DNA of 64,000 nucleotides from Flavobacterium sp. 245 (GCF_004362055.1 NZ_SNXB01000012.1:106564-170563); one strand, 5' to 3'; positions 45,753-55,740 are shown, counted from the first letter of the stretch. Numbers and translations: made by a program. The notes: generated by a model not told the origin, from the sequence alone.

Positions 45753-46448
45753 CTATTTATGTAATAATATTTTATACATAAAACCTGCCGAGAGAGCTCC
45801 TAAAATTGGAGCAACCCAAAATAACCAAACTTGAAATAAAGGTTCTCCTCCAACAAAAACAGCCTGAGATAATGCTCTAGCAGGGTTTACAGAAGTATTT
45901 GAAATTGGAATACTAATTAAATGTATTAAGGTCAAAGCCAAACCAATTGCAAGGCCGGCAAATTTTGTCGAAGCCAATTTATCTGTGGCTCCTAAAATAA
46001 TCAACAAGAAAAAGAAAGTTAAGATAAATTCAGCGATAAATACTGATTGTAAAGAATATCCATCGGGTGAAAAAGATCCAAAACCATTCGATGCAAAGGC
46101 TCCAGCTTCTGTAGCGTCAATTACAAAACTTGCTTTCCCAGATGCAATAATGTATAAAGTTCCAGCCGCTGCAATTGCACCTATACATTGAGAAATAATG
46201 TAAGGAATAAGATCTTTGGCAGGAAATCTTCCACTAGCCCATAATCCAAATGAAACTGCAGGATTAAAATGTGCTCCAGATATATGACCAACCGCGTAAA
46301 TCATAGTTAGTACGCTCAAACCAAATGCTAAGGCTACCCCTGCAAACCCAATTCCTAAATCAGGAATTCCAGCTGCAAAAATTGCACTACCACAACCTCC
46401 AAATACCAACCAATAGGTTCCAAAGAATTCTGCAAACAATTTTTTCAT
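45753..46448 (-). CDS. aqpZ: Aquaporin Z
   Basis: This 231-aa six-helix channel of the MIP family has both NPA boxes, SGAHFNPAVSFGLW (about 58-71) and SNTSVNPARALSQ (about 182-194). The segment HLISIPISNTSVNPAR with the selectivity-filter His and Arg, and FFGTYWLVFGGCGSA at the start, point to the water-specific AqpZ branch and not to a glycerol facilitator. LytTR-type promoter 9 lies upstream with a leader of about 300 nt. Confidence 0.93.
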   Translation of the reverse strand: MKKLFAEFFGTYWLVFGGCGSAIFAAGIPDLGIGFAGVALAFGLSVLTMIYAVGHISGAHFNPAVSFGLWASGRFPAKDLIPYIISQCIGAIAAAGTLYIIASGKASFVIDATEAGAFASNGFGSFSPDGYSLQSVFIAEFILTFFFLLIILGATDKLASTKFAGLAIGLALTLIHLISIPISNTSVNPARALSQAVFVGGEPLFQVWLFWVAPILGALSAGFMYKILLHK

Positions 46449-46757
46449 AATTTAATAAATTTAAAAGTTAATGTTAGAGTAGATATTTATAGATAAAAAA
46501 ATTAAACGCAATAATAAAATCTGGAAGCATACACATATTCCTAGTTTTCTACCAATTCAAACTCATTTATAGTTAAAAAATTTATCTTTCGCTTTTTATT
46601 AATTCTCTTTAATTTTACCAAGCCCTAATTGGATTATAAACAAACAAGCTTAGTACAAAATTTCAAATTGCAAACCTCTTCTAAGACTACAGCTTTAATA
46701 ATTTAAAAAGACTAATGCAAATATTTTTGCAGTAAATAAAACTCTTGAATTACATTT
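46449..46757 (-). other. Leader region between promoter 9 and aqpZ
   Basis: About 300 nt with no supported peptide and no T-tailed terminator. Either aqpZ has a long 5' leader from promoter 9 or a second promoter lies closer. Confidence 0.4.
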
Positions 46758-46846
46758 GAAAGATAATTTTATTTTTATCTAATTCGTAACAAGAAGTAGT
46801 TAACGTGATGATACGCTGATTAACGAGCTAATTTTTTAAGTTAACG
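46758..46846 (-). promoter_or_regulatory. LytTR-type promoter 9
   Basis: Minus-strand boxes CGTTAA start at 46846, 46825 and 46805 (21 and 20 bp). CGTTAACTACTTCTTG is followed 28 nt after CTACTT by TATCTTTC (46765-46758). The core between box and -7 resembles units A and B (AAATAAAATTATCTTT). Confidence 0.75.
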
Positions 46847-47277
46847 GAAAATTCCAATTTTGCATGTGATGTCAAAGACGTAGATTAAAAGTTATATAAC
46901 GTTAAGAAAAAAGAAAATTTCTTTTTTTAACTTGCCTTGTCCACATCCTTGTCTACCTTTTTGTTGACAAATCCTTCGGCACTTTTAATAGGACCAGCCA
47001 GCTATTTTTTCCTAAAACTTTTGGAAAAAATAAATCATCCTATTTAAATTTTTGAATATATATAATAGGCCGATATGGAAATTATGTAAGATCACTAGAT
47101 CTATTATTTTGAAATACATACAATTCTATTACGAATTAAAAAAAAATAAGTATCATTTCTTTCTTTTCGTTTACCGACATTAAAGAAAAAGCATTAGTAT
47201 TAAATTTTTGTTTTCATATTTTTGCCTGTAAGTTCATACTACTAATTTTATCCGATACATTACAAACACTTGAAGCA
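46847..47277. other. Intergenic region
   Basis: About 430 bp upstream of promoter 9 and downstream of the adhesin stop; nothing recognised apart from AT-richness. Confidence 0.4.
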
Positions 47278-50200
47278 TTAATTACCACTTAAATACAACC
47301 ATCCTGTTTTTGCCGAAATGTTTCCCTCTATATTTATATATTTAAAAATGTAATAATAAGTTCCTGTTGATAAAGTTGCAGATTGTTTGATTGTTTGACG
47401 ACCTTCTGATAAACCTTTAAATAATTTAGTAGAATTATCATAATTTGCAGTATCAAAAACTTTAACTCCCCAACGATTATATATTTCCACACTATTACTT
47501 TTATAACAATCGTTCGTTACATTGTCAATTATAAACTCATCGTTTAATCCATCTCCATTTGGGGAAATTGCATTATGAAAATTTATCTTCACACAATTAT
47601 CCTCTGTGCAACCTGGTCTTGTATTTACAGGTATTTTTACTTCCACTACTCTTGGGCAATAAGAATCATTATTTTCGTATCTGACTATATATTCATTATC
47701 TGCTAAATTCAAAGGTGTAAAAATCCCCGTTAAAGTTTCCAATCCCCCAGACATGCTTACATCGCTAAAAGTTCCACCTTCCAGAAACACATCGGAAAAT
47801 TCATTTTTTATTATATTTAATATATTTATTTTTAAATTAGGGTCAATATTACATTGTGCATTGATGCTCTTTGTTTTAAGATAATTTGGTATTTTTACAT
47901 TTACTGTTTGTGAAGTGCTAGTTTGATTACCACAGTTATCAATCGCAGTCCAGGTTCGAACAATAGTGTATGTACCATCGACTAAAATTGCGGATTTTAC
48001 CTCGTTAAAATTTAAAATAATTGAGGAAGAATCCGAACAATTATCTGTAAATTTCAGCGCAGGGACATCAGGAATTTTATCACAATCAGCAACAACAACT
48101 GAATCAAATGCAGTAATTAATACAGGAGGTGTTTTATCCTGAACTACTATAGTTTGAACATAGTTTGTGGTCAATCCACATAGATCAGTTGCTATCCAGT
48201 TTCTTTTTAATGTATAACTTCCTAAACAAGCACCTGCAATATTTAGTTCAGAAAAAGAAACTTCGGCAATTCCACAGTTATCAGTTGCTGTCAGCACCGC
48301 AGCAGATGGAATAGCATTGCATTCTACTGTTAGAAAATTAGCTGGTAATGTTTCAACAAAAATTGGTGCAGTAACGTCTTTAATAAGAATATTTTGATAG
48401 CATAAAAATTGATTTAGTACTAAATCCTCCCCTAAATCTCTAATATTATTATTGTTCTCATCAGAATATTCAACAATTAAATAACTTCTCATAACTTCAC
48501 TATTACAACCTTTATTAGGTCCATTAGTGGCTATAACTTCAACTACACCACATGGTGTATCACTTACTAATCCATCCCTATTTCCTAATAATTTAAATTG
48601 AGATATTGTTAATATATTATTTGCAGGTAATTCTTCATAACATTCCACTGTTGTATCTGGAAAAGTTGGACATATTACATTGAAGGCACAAATCACATTA
48701 ATGGTTACTGTAGCAGTAGCACAATTTGTGGGATTTAATACCTCGCAAATAGTATAATCAACTGTATAAATCCCTTCTGGAGTATTAGGAGCAACACTTA
48801 CTGTACCGTCTGTCCCTACTGTAAGAGGCCCCGTTGGTATAGAAGTTATAACGACTTCCAAAGGATTTAAAGGATTACCGTTTAATGTATCATTTTCTAA
48901 AATATTAATTCCTGCAATTCCACCGCTAGCTCCATTTACTGGAGCTGTATTTGTATCGGGAAGAGCAGCAATATTATTTACTGGAACTGGAATTAATGTT
49001 ATTGTTGAGCTGTTATTACTCAATACTTCATCTCTTTCATTACCAGTTATTAAAGCAGTATTTGCATAGGAACCTGTGGAATTTACTTTAGCTACTATGG
49101 TCAAGGTTGCACTACTTCCATTAGCTAATTCTCCTATAGACCAATTGGGTGAACTCCAGTCTCCACTAGAAGCAATAGCATTTACAAAAGTATATCCTGA
49201 TGGCAATAAATCATTTACGGTCACACCTGTTGCTGAACTTGGACCATTATTTGTTACCTTAATAGTAAAAGTTACATTTGAATTAATAAATGGCGATAGA
49301 TTGCTAACGTTCTTTTCGACAGACAAATCAGTTGCTTTTACATTTAAAAGTGCCGAATTACTTACTATATTTTGACAAACATTATTAATTAAAACTCTAT
49401 ATAAATAACCATTTAATGATGTGGGAATATTTCTTAAACTCAGTTTGTTTGTTGTAACGTCCGAATAAATAGCTCCATTATTTATATTACTCCAATTAAT
49501 ACCCTTATCTGTACTGACTTGCCATTGATAATTTATAATTCCATTACCACCTGTAGCAACTGTAGCAAAAGCAGTATTAGCTTGTGGATTAACCGTTTGA
49601 TTCAATGGTTGACTAGAAATTGAACTTGGGAGAAACTGATTAGCAGTAATTTTTCCAGGTAAACTTCTATAAGCCTCATCATTATAGGGAGAAGACAAGC
49701 CTTTAACACTGTAATTAATTGTTGAAATACCAGTATAGCCTACATTAGGTGTAAATGTCACTCCTCCATCTCCTGCATTATATGCCCATGTCCCTTGACC
49801 TTCAATAAAATAATTATGGCCTTGAAAAGTCCCCTTTGCATCCAAAAATTGAAACGATTCTAAATCTATGTTTGAAGATATACCTGTAGGAGAACTAGAA
49901 ACTGCACCTGAATAAGCCATATCATTGACTAAAGGATATATTACTTGTTTATTATTATTACAGTATATAAATGTATCATCTGTCACTAAAGCAGAAAAAG
50001 GAAGTCTTACTATTAAATTGCGAATTAGATGCACATCGTTAAGCAAACCTGTAGACCCTGCAAAACCAATTCGAAAATTATCAGGGACTACAGACGATAA
50101 AGTATGAACTGTATCCGGTCCCTTAATATTGTCAGTATTAAAGTCTGTTACAGCCGGATTAGCATTCTCTTTATAAGTAATTGAAGTTTTATACCAATAA

Positions 50201-51192
50201 TTATTGATAACTGTCGTTATAATTAACCCGTGCTGAATCTTCACTGTTATATTGTAACCTCCTGAAGGATGAGGCATTAAGGAAACAAAAGCTTTTCTAT
50301 AATTTGGATTATTGGGATCAGTTGTAAAGGTAGTAGTACGTAAGTTAAAAGAAGCTGCCAATCCCGGAGAATAAACATAATTACCAGTTGAGGAATCTAA
50401 CTCTGCACCACCTACAGAACCCGAAAGTGTTCCTTGGGTTTTTAAAACTGGATAGCCTGTAAATCCATCCCCTAAACCGATACTTTGATTAATCGCTTCT
50501 CCTCTTGCCCCTCGTAATGTTACTTGACTAGTTGAAGAGGTAAATTTATCTGTAGGAACTCCTGTGAATCTTTCGTTTTCAATAAAAACTTGTCGTTTAA
50601 AAACCCCATAACTATCAAAACCAACTCCCAAATAAGCTCCTGTTAAGCCAGTTTGGCGCATAGATATTGTTTTATTATTTGCCCTTGCAAAACCGTAACC
50701 TAAAGATCCTCCACCTGCACCTATAACAGGATCCGAAATAGCTGCATCGAATAAAAACATACTAATACCGTCTGCACCGGACCCCCCATACATTCCAAAC
50801 TCAAACTCAATTTCAATTCCATTAATAGAACTAAATTTTTTATTATTAATATAAACCGCACCAAATTGCCTCCCAACCGCTGGAGTTAATTGCATACCGT
50901 TAGAAACAAAAGTTGTTGAATTTACTCCATTTTGTGTCGCTAATAATGAAATTTCTGGAGGTTTAACCCCAGAAGTAAAACTTTCAGAATACGGAAAACT
51001 TCCATATAATTGTGCATGTACAGTATTAAAGAGAAATAGAAAGATAAAAGAAAAACCAAATTTTAAATGTAAACTCTTATTTATTCTTTTATAAAATACA
51101 AACACCTTTGAATGTATTAATTCTATTATAAAGTTTTTAGTTATTACACTAAACCAACTACTTTTCTGTTCGGATTTTGATAAAATTCCCAT
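47278..51192 (-). CDS. Large T9SS-exported adhesin with gliding-motility C-terminal domain
   Basis: This 1304-aa secreted protein has a signal/anchor region (about 48-62, FGFSFIFLFLFNTVHAQ), a legume-lectin-like beta-sandwich (about 66-330, with ADGISMFLFDA and DNFRIGFAGSTG), an Ig-like stretch with QPLNQTVNPQANTAF, a DUF11-type repeat (about 622-725, LSVEKNVSN...NVTFTIKVTNNGPSSATGVTVNDLLPSG), cadherin-like and HYR-like parts with paired cysteines (ATDNCG), and the CHU_C gliding-motility-associated C-terminal domain (about 1205-1304, AISPNGDGLNDEFII...IYNRWGVKVFD). The last domain is a type-B T9SS sorting signal. It ends with a near copy of the adhesin at 60750. LytTR-type promoter 10 lies 140 bp upstream. 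Confidence 0.92.
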   Translation of the reverse strand: MGILSKSEQKSSWFSVITKNFIIELIHSKVFVFYKRINKSLHLKFGFSFIFLFLFNTVHAQLYGSFPYSESFTSGVKPPEISLLATQNGVNSTTFVSNGMQLTPAVGRQFGAVYINNKKFSSINGIEIEFEFGMYGGSGADGISMFLFDAAISDPVIGAGGGSLGYGFARANNKTISMRQTGLTGAYLGVGFDSYGVFKRQVFIENERFTGVPTDKFTSSTSQVTLRGARGEAINQSIGLGDGFTGYPVLKTQGTLSGSVGGAELDSSTGNYVYSPGLAASFNLRTTTFTTDPNNPNYRKAFVSLMPHPSGGYNITVKIQHGLIITTVINNYWYKTSITYKENANPAVTDFNTDNIKGPDTVHTLSSVVPDNFRIGFAGSTGLLNDVHLIRNLIVRLPFSALVTDDTFIYCNNNKQVIYPLVNDMAYSGAVSSSPTGISSNIDLESFQFLDAKGTFQGHNYFIEGQGTWAYNAGDGGVTFTPNVGYTGISTINYSVKGLSSPYNDEAYRSLPGKITANQFLPSSISSQPLNQTVNPQANTAFATVATGGNGIINYQWQVSTDKGINWSNINNGAIYSDVTTNKLSLRNIPTSLNGYLYRVLINNVCQNIVSNSALLNVKATDLSVEKNVSNLSPFINSNVTFTIKVTNNGPSSATGVTVNDLLPSGYTFVNAIASSGDWSSPNWSIGELANGSSATLTIVAKVNSTGSYANTALITGNERDEVLSNNSSTITLIPVPVNNIAALPDTNTAPVNGASGGIAGINILENDTLNGNPLNPLEVVITSIPTGPLTVGTDGTVSVAPNTPEGIYTVDYTICEVLNPTNCATATVTINVICAFNVICPTFPDTTVECYEELPANNILTISQFKLLGNRDGLVSDTPCGVVEVIATNGPNKGCNSEVMRSYLIVEYSDENNNNIRDLGEDLVLNQFLCYQNILIKDVTAPIFVETLPANFLTVECNAIPSAAVLTATDNCGIAEVSFSELNIAGACLGSYTLKRNWIATDLCGLTTNYVQTIVVQDKTPPVLITAFDSVVVADCDKIPDVPALKFTDNCSDSSSIILNFNEVKSAILVDGTYTIVRTWTAIDNCGNQTSTSQTVNVKIPNYLKTKSINAQCNIDPNLKINILNIIKNEFSDVFLEGGTFSDVSMSGGLETLTGIFTPLNLADNEYIVRYENNDSYCPRVVEVKIPVNTRPGCTEDNCVKINFHNAISPNGDGLNDEFIIDNVTNDCYKSNSVEIYNRWGVKVFDTANYDNSTKLFKGLSEGRQTIKQSATLSTGTYYYIFKYINIEGNISAKTGWLYLSGN

Positions 51193-51331
51193 ATTTATAT
51201 TGAAACTATTTTGTATTTTCTTAGAACACTATTATTTCTTTTCAAATAGTGAATTTCAGCAATCTTAATATTTTTTGAAAAAACAAAATTCTTTAGAATT
51301 AATTGTCTCTAAATATTCTTTTAAATAGATG

Positions 51332-51420
51332 CAAAATTTAGGAATAAACAGAAGTAATACTAATAGGAAGTAGTTAACGTTTCTGTTTTTAGCGTTATCG
51401 GTCGTATTAACCGATTAACG
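51332..51420 (-). promoter_or_regulatory. LytTR-type promoter 10 (adhesin)
   Basis: Minus-strand boxes CGTTAA (51420), CGATAA (51400) and CGTTAA (51379) lie 20 and 21 bp apart; AAATTTTG (51339-51332) follows CGTTAACTACTT after 28 nt. The adhesin start codon is about 130 nt downstream. Confidence 0.7.
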
Positions 51421-52017
51421 TACAAAACGACTTAAAAATAAATAATGATAATCCTTTGAGATCATAAATTTTCTAATTATCGCTTAAAAAAATTCTATTT
51501 CTTTATATAAAATTCTTATTATGGACATAATTTACTATACTGACTATCCAAGTCCATTAACGACGACATAATAAGAATAGTCGGCTTATCTGAACATACT
51601 GAAAAAGAGCAATCATTTTATTGCTAAATTCATTTTTTTTAAACTAATCCGCCCAAACTATAATTATTACAGTCCTTCTTTTTTCAAGTAATATTGTTTT
51701 TTAAGAGCTTAATGGTTTCTTAAAATATATATTTTTTTTGTGATGCATCCACTAAATCTTTAGTAAAAGATTAGTCAGTCTTTTTATCCAGAGTCTAATT
51801 ATAAATTCTGCCATAAGCAATCATCCTATTCAGGCAAAAAGCCCGTTGGAGCAATAAAATTCAGGATTACTGATTGTTTAGTAATCGTAAAGTCTTAAAT
51901 TGATAGTATTAGATACCTAAAAATGAATGACTATAAGGCATTAAATAAACTAAATGGTAATCATTTGAAACTTTTAAATTTGGAACTTGATTTACGCTAT
52001 AAATACCTAAATTTAAC
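51421..52017. other. Intergenic region between divergent LytTR-type promoters
   Basis: About 600 bp without a supported gene. Promoters 10 and 11 face away from each other on its two sides. Confidence 0.45.
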
Positions 52018-52085
52018 CGTTAATACTAGAATTTGACCGTTAACTACTTTTGACTAACAATAAGATTTTTTTTCACTGACATTTG
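52018..52085 (+). promoter_or_regulatory. LytTR-type promoter 11
   Basis: Plus-strand boxes CGTTAA at 52018 and 52038 (20 bp). CGTTAACTACTT is followed after 28 nt by GACATTTG (52078-52085), one mismatch from TAnnTTTG. Confidence 0.7.
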
Positions 52086-52091
52086 CTTAAA

Positions 52092-52345
52092 ATAGATTGC
52101 ATTCATCTGTAATTCAGCACTTAATAATAAATTTTAATTAAGAACTAAAAATTTTAAGCAGCAAAAATTTTATTTGAATGAATTTAAATTATCAATTATA
52201 AAATTTTTACTGTGAATTCTCTGTAAAATTTGTGAATGTTTTTTTTTAAACTATTTTGAATTAGTAAGCTGATAGTAAAATTTCAATAAAAGCGTTCTTA
52301 ATGTAATACCTTCAAAAAGTTTGATGCTATTTGGAGGTATTTTTA
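52092..52345 (+). ncRNA. Candidate short RNA from promoter 11
   Basis: From the expected start near 52092 to the terminator at 52305-52345 no frame longer than about 8 codons starts with ATG. The closing stem AATACCTTCAAA/TTTGGAGGTATT recalls the ATGCCTCCA/TGGAGGCAT stem of units A and B. A non-coding product is the simplest reading. Confidence 0.4.
52305..52345 (+). terminator. Terminator of the promoter 11 transcript
   Basis: A 12-bp stem (AATACCTTCAAA at 52305-52316 with TTTGGAGGTATT at 52330-52341, one G-T pair) followed by TTTT. Confidence 0.65.
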
Positions 52346-52350
52346 AAGAA

Positions 52351-52392
52351 AACAAAGTTTAAATATGAATTTAAACTTTGTTAAATATTTTT
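52351..52392 (+). terminator. Second hairpin terminator
   Basis: A perfect 14-bp stem AACAAAGTTTAAAT/ATTTAAACTTTGTT (52351-52364, 52369-52382) with a 4-nt loop and a following T-run. Two terminators in a row make read-through to the hexosaminidase gene unlikely. Confidence 0.75.
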
Positions 52393-52856
52393 TTACAAAC
52401 CTTCAAGTAATAATTTCTATATATAAAGATTAAACTTAAAGATTGAATAAGTTATTATTTTACATTTTTAAAATCAACGTCTTTATCATAAAATAAAAAA
52501 GTACATACTAGGTTAATATTAAATGCATATATATTCTCTGTGAACTAAGCAATCCTTTTTTTTAATATTTACACTTGTTTCATTTTTTTTATTAATCAGA
52601 TTAAAAAGATATTAAGAGTATAATGGCATTGAAACGGAAGTTTAAATAGCATTTAAACAAATTATAATATTTCATATTTATTTCTAGTCCTCCAGTTTAG
52701 TGGATAAAGGCAAATTAAAGTTTATCCTACCCAATAAGTATTATGATTATTCAAGCTGTCTTAAAAAAAACATTACAATTTAAAATTATATCAAAATCAG
52801 TTTTTTATATATAAAATACAAAAAAGTTAAGTCCATTAAAAATTAAATTATAATAT
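52393..52856. other. Upstream region of the hexosaminidase operon
   Basis: About 460 bp, very AT-rich, no supported gene. The promoter of the GH20 operon should lie here, because two terminators precede it. Confidence 0.4.
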
Positions 52857-54488
52857 ATGCAAAGATCATTTATTTTTTTATTCCTTTTATGTAGCGTATT
52901 GTCATTTGCGCAAGAAGTAAAGATCATTCCTCAACCGCTCCAAATTAGCAGAAATCCTGAAAATTTTATGATTAGCTCAAAAACAAAATTAGTAGTAGCT
53001 AATAAAGAGGATAAGGTAATCGCAGCTTTTTTGAATGATTATTTGTCAGATCACTATGGCTTTGTTTTACCAATAGTCAATAAGGCACATGAAAACTGTA
53101 TTAGATTAAGAAGTCTGAAAGGAACTACTGGACGTAAAGGGCAAGGTTATAGTTTTAAGTCGGATAAAAAAGACGTTGAAATTATAGGAAATTCTCCTCA
53201 GGGAACTTTCTATGGTATGCAGACACTAATTCAATTGTTACCTGTTGAAAAAGGTAGCAATCTTACTATTGCAGCAGTAACCGTGAAGGATGAACCTCGT
53301 TTTGAATACAGAGGCGCTATGTTGGATGTTGGGCGTCATTTTTTTTCAGCAGCATTTGTAAAAAAGTTTATAAACTATTTGGCTTTACATAAAATAAATT
53401 ATTTTCATTGGCATCTAACCGAAGATCAAGGATGGAGGATAGAAATAAAGAAATATCCTAAACTTACTGAAGTAGGTTCTAAAAGAAATGGATCAATTAT
53501 AGGAAGATTGCCTGGTGAAGGAAACGATAATACTCCAGAGGGAGGTTTTTACACTCAAGAAGAGATAAAAGAAATTGTTAAATATGCTTCAGAGCGATTT
53601 ATTACGATAATTCCCGAAATTGAAATGCCGGGGCATAGTAGTGCCGCGATTGCAGCATATCCGATGTTGAGCTGTTTTCCAAACGAAAAGACGGATATTC
53701 CTGCCAGTATGATTTCTGAAAAAAGCAAACAGGAATTAGCAAATGGTAGAATAAAACTAGTTCAGGAAACTTGGGGAGTTTTTAAAGATGTTTATGCGCC
53801 AACGGAATATACTTTTAAATTTTTAGAAGATGTTTTAGATGAAGTGATTACTCTGTTTCCGTCAAAATATATTCACGTAGGAGGAGATGAATCTCCTAAA
53901 GATGCCTGGAAAAGAAGTGCGTTTTGTCAGCAAATGATAAAAGAGAAAAGTTTGAAAGATGAACATGGTCTCCAAAGTTATTTCATCCAACGCCTGGAAA
54001 AATATATTAATAAAAAAGGAAAAACATTAATTGGTTGGGATGAAATATTAGAAGGAGGTCTTGCGCCAAATGCTATTGTAATGAGCTGGAGAGGAGAAGC
54101 AGGTGGAATTGCAGCTGCTAAAGAAAATCATCAGGTAATTATGACGCCGGGGAGTCATGTTTATTTAGATAAATCTCAAAGCAGGAACGACAAAGAACTT
54201 ACAATTGGAGGTTTTTTATCATTGGAAAAAGTGTATAGTTATGAGCCAGTTCCTAAAGAATTATATGAGCAACAAGCAAAATATGTTTTAGGAGCCCAAG
54301 GTAATGTTTGGACAGAATATATGGCTACTCCTGCCAAAGTAGAATATATGATATTCCCGCGCTTAAGTGCTTTAAGCGAAGTATTGTGGTCTTCGAAAGA
54401 AAGTAAAAATTGGACTGAATTTCAAATAAAAATTGAAATAATGAAAAAACGATATAGTATGTGGAACGCTAACTATTTTCGCGAATAA
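52857..54488 (+). CDS. Beta-N-acetylhexosaminidase, GH20
   Basis: This 543-aa secreted enzyme removes terminal N-acetylhexosamine from glycans or chitin oligomers. It has a signal peptide (SFIFLFLLCSVLSFAQE), a GH20 N-terminal domain (about 22-150), and the catalytic barrel with RGAMLDVGRHF (about 159-169), HWHLTEDQGWRIEIKKYP, IIPEIEMPGHSSAA, and the catalytic Asp-Glu pair in HVGGDES (about D344-E345). Further down WDEILEGG and VMSWRGEAGG are typical. It is first of a three-gene operon with two lipoproteins. Its product would match the hexosamine operon 9-15 kb away. Confidence 0.94.
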   Translation: MQRSFIFLFLLCSVLSFAQEVKIIPQPLQISRNPENFMISSKTKLVVANKEDKVIAAFLNDYLSDHYGFVLPIVNKAHENCIRLRSLKGTTGRKGQGYSFKSDKKDVEIIGNSPQGTFYGMQTLIQLLPVEKGSNLTIAAVTVKDEPRFEYRGAMLDVGRHFFSAAFVKKFINYLALHKINYFHWHLTEDQGWRIEIKKYPKLTEVGSKRNGSIIGRLPGEGNDNTPEGGFYTQEEIKEIVKYASERFITIIPEIEMPGHSSAAIAAYPMLSCFPNEKTDIPASMISEKSKQELANGRIKLVQETWGVFKDVYAPTEYTFKFLEDVLDEVITLFPSKYIHVGGDESPKDAWKRSAFCQQMIKEKSLKDEHGLQSYFIQRLEKYINKKGKTLIGWDEILEGGLAPNAIVMSWRGEAGGIAAAKENHQVIMTPGSHVYLDKSQSRNDKELTIGGFLSLEKVYSYEPVPKELYEQQAKYVLGAQGNVWTEYMATPAKVEYMIFPRLSALSEVLWSSKESKNWTEFQIKIEIMKKRYSMWNANYFRE

Positions 54489-54505
54489 TTATATTATCTA
54501 ATATT

Positions 54506-55726
54506 ATGAAGAATATTTATTTTTATTTTTTGGTATTTACAATTTGCTCATGTCTTTTTATTAGATGCAGTGATAATGATTCGTCAGATGATAAGCCTAA
54601 TTATCAAGTAGCGATGGATGCAGATAATTTACCAAAAGGAAACGAACCAATAACTATGTTTGAAGACGATGAAAGTCCTACAAAAATGTATGATAATCAA
54701 AACAGATGGTTTCGTGTCAATCAGCTGATGCAAGTCATTCAAAAAGGAAAAGACTCGGTACAAGTTTCCTTATACTCTCCGGTTGGACTTAAAGACGTAA
54801 AAGTTTATGCAAAACTATCCAGTTATGATAAGCGTTTTTTAATTTACGAATTTACAAATGTTCCTGCTTTTCATCGTTCCTTTCATCAACTTCCGTTAGT
54901 AAATGGAAAACACGATTACAAACTCGAGAATGGAAAAGCTGTAACTATTGATAAGATCGGTGGTTTCAATTCTGGTGAAATCGAATTTTCAGTTGAATCT
55001 ACAGATACATTATTTGCTAAGTTTAAAAAAATAAAATCAAAAAGATTGGTTCTCTTTAGTGACCAATATCATATTGCTGACCCTGAGAAATTTCTGCCAA
55101 TGAATCCTGTTTTGGCAAAAGAAGCGATAGCGATGATAATTAACTTCTCGTATGCTATAAGTCATCCTTTATATTATGACACTTTCATTAATTTTGATCG
55201 ATATAAAAGAGAGCAGGCCGCAGCGAACGGAACTGATGTAAATGGCGCACTAAATTGGCACGGTAATGATAAAGACATAGATGGCGTTTATGATTATTTA
55301 ACCAAAGCTCAAATCGAACAAGTATACAATACTTATATTGATAGTAGAACATTGCACATGGCAATGGTGGGCGGAGAAAACGCTTGGGGTGGCGGAGATT
55401 TTGCTTCGCACTGGGAATCTGATTATATATCGGAACACTGGAAAGGAGAAATGTCGGTATGGTCACACGAATATTCACATCATAGCGGTTACAGCCATAG
55501 TAGTAATTTGGCCTATAGCGGTCAAGGTGGTGGACAACAAGAGATGCTAAAAGAATTTTATCAATATTTAATATATCTAAAAGATCTCCCTTTTAATGAT
55601 CCGGATATTCTTAAAGGATATACAAAAATTAAATATTTAAATAGAATTTACGTAAAACCTATTTTTACTATTAATCCAAAAAACCCATTTTTAGTAAAAT
55701 ACAAAGGAGATGGAAAATGGAAATAA
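54506..55726 (+). CDS. Putative zinc metalloprotease lipoprotein
   Basis: This 406-aa lipoprotein has a signal with Cys about 21 (CLFIRC) and a zincin motif HEYSHHSGYSHSSN (about 322-335), followed by QQEMLKEFYQYL, where the glutamate could be the third ligand. The preceding region (MVGGENAWGGGDFASHWESDYISEHWKGEMSVW) is well ordered and may be the substrate cleft, as in mucin-type glycopeptidases. The family is not named with certainty. Operon position after a GH20 hexosaminidase fits glycoprotein degradation, which is inference. It starts 17 bp after the GH20 stop and overlaps the next open frame. Confidence 0.75.
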   Translation: MKNIYFYFLVFTICSCLFIRCSDNDSSDDKPNYQVAMDADNLPKGNEPITMFEDDESPTKMYDNQNRWFRVNQLMQVIQKGKDSVQVSLYSPVGLKDVKVYAKLSSYDKRFLIYEFTNVPAFHRSFHQLPLVNGKHDYKLENGKAVTIDKIGGFNSGEIEFSVESTDTLFAKFKKIKSKRLVLFSDQYHIADPEKFLPMNPVLAKEAIAMIINFSYAISHPLYYDTFINFDRYKREQAAANGTDVNGALNWHGNDKDIDGVYDYLTKAQIEQVYNTYIDSRTLHMAMVGGENAWGGGDFASHWESDYISEHWKGEMSVWSHEYSHHSGYSHSSNLAYSGQGGGQQEMLKEFYQYLIYLKDLPFNDPDILKGYTKIKYLNRIYVKPIFTINPKNPFLVKYKGDGKWK

Positions 55727-55740
55727 TCTATAATAAAAAG

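Noticed and set aside
15520..52043. Regularly recurring AGTAGTTAACG repeats as a CRISPR-like or mobile repeat array
   Set aside because: Sites are kilobases apart, have no spacers, and each carries a promoter-like -7 element at fixed distance, so a regulatory family explains them better.
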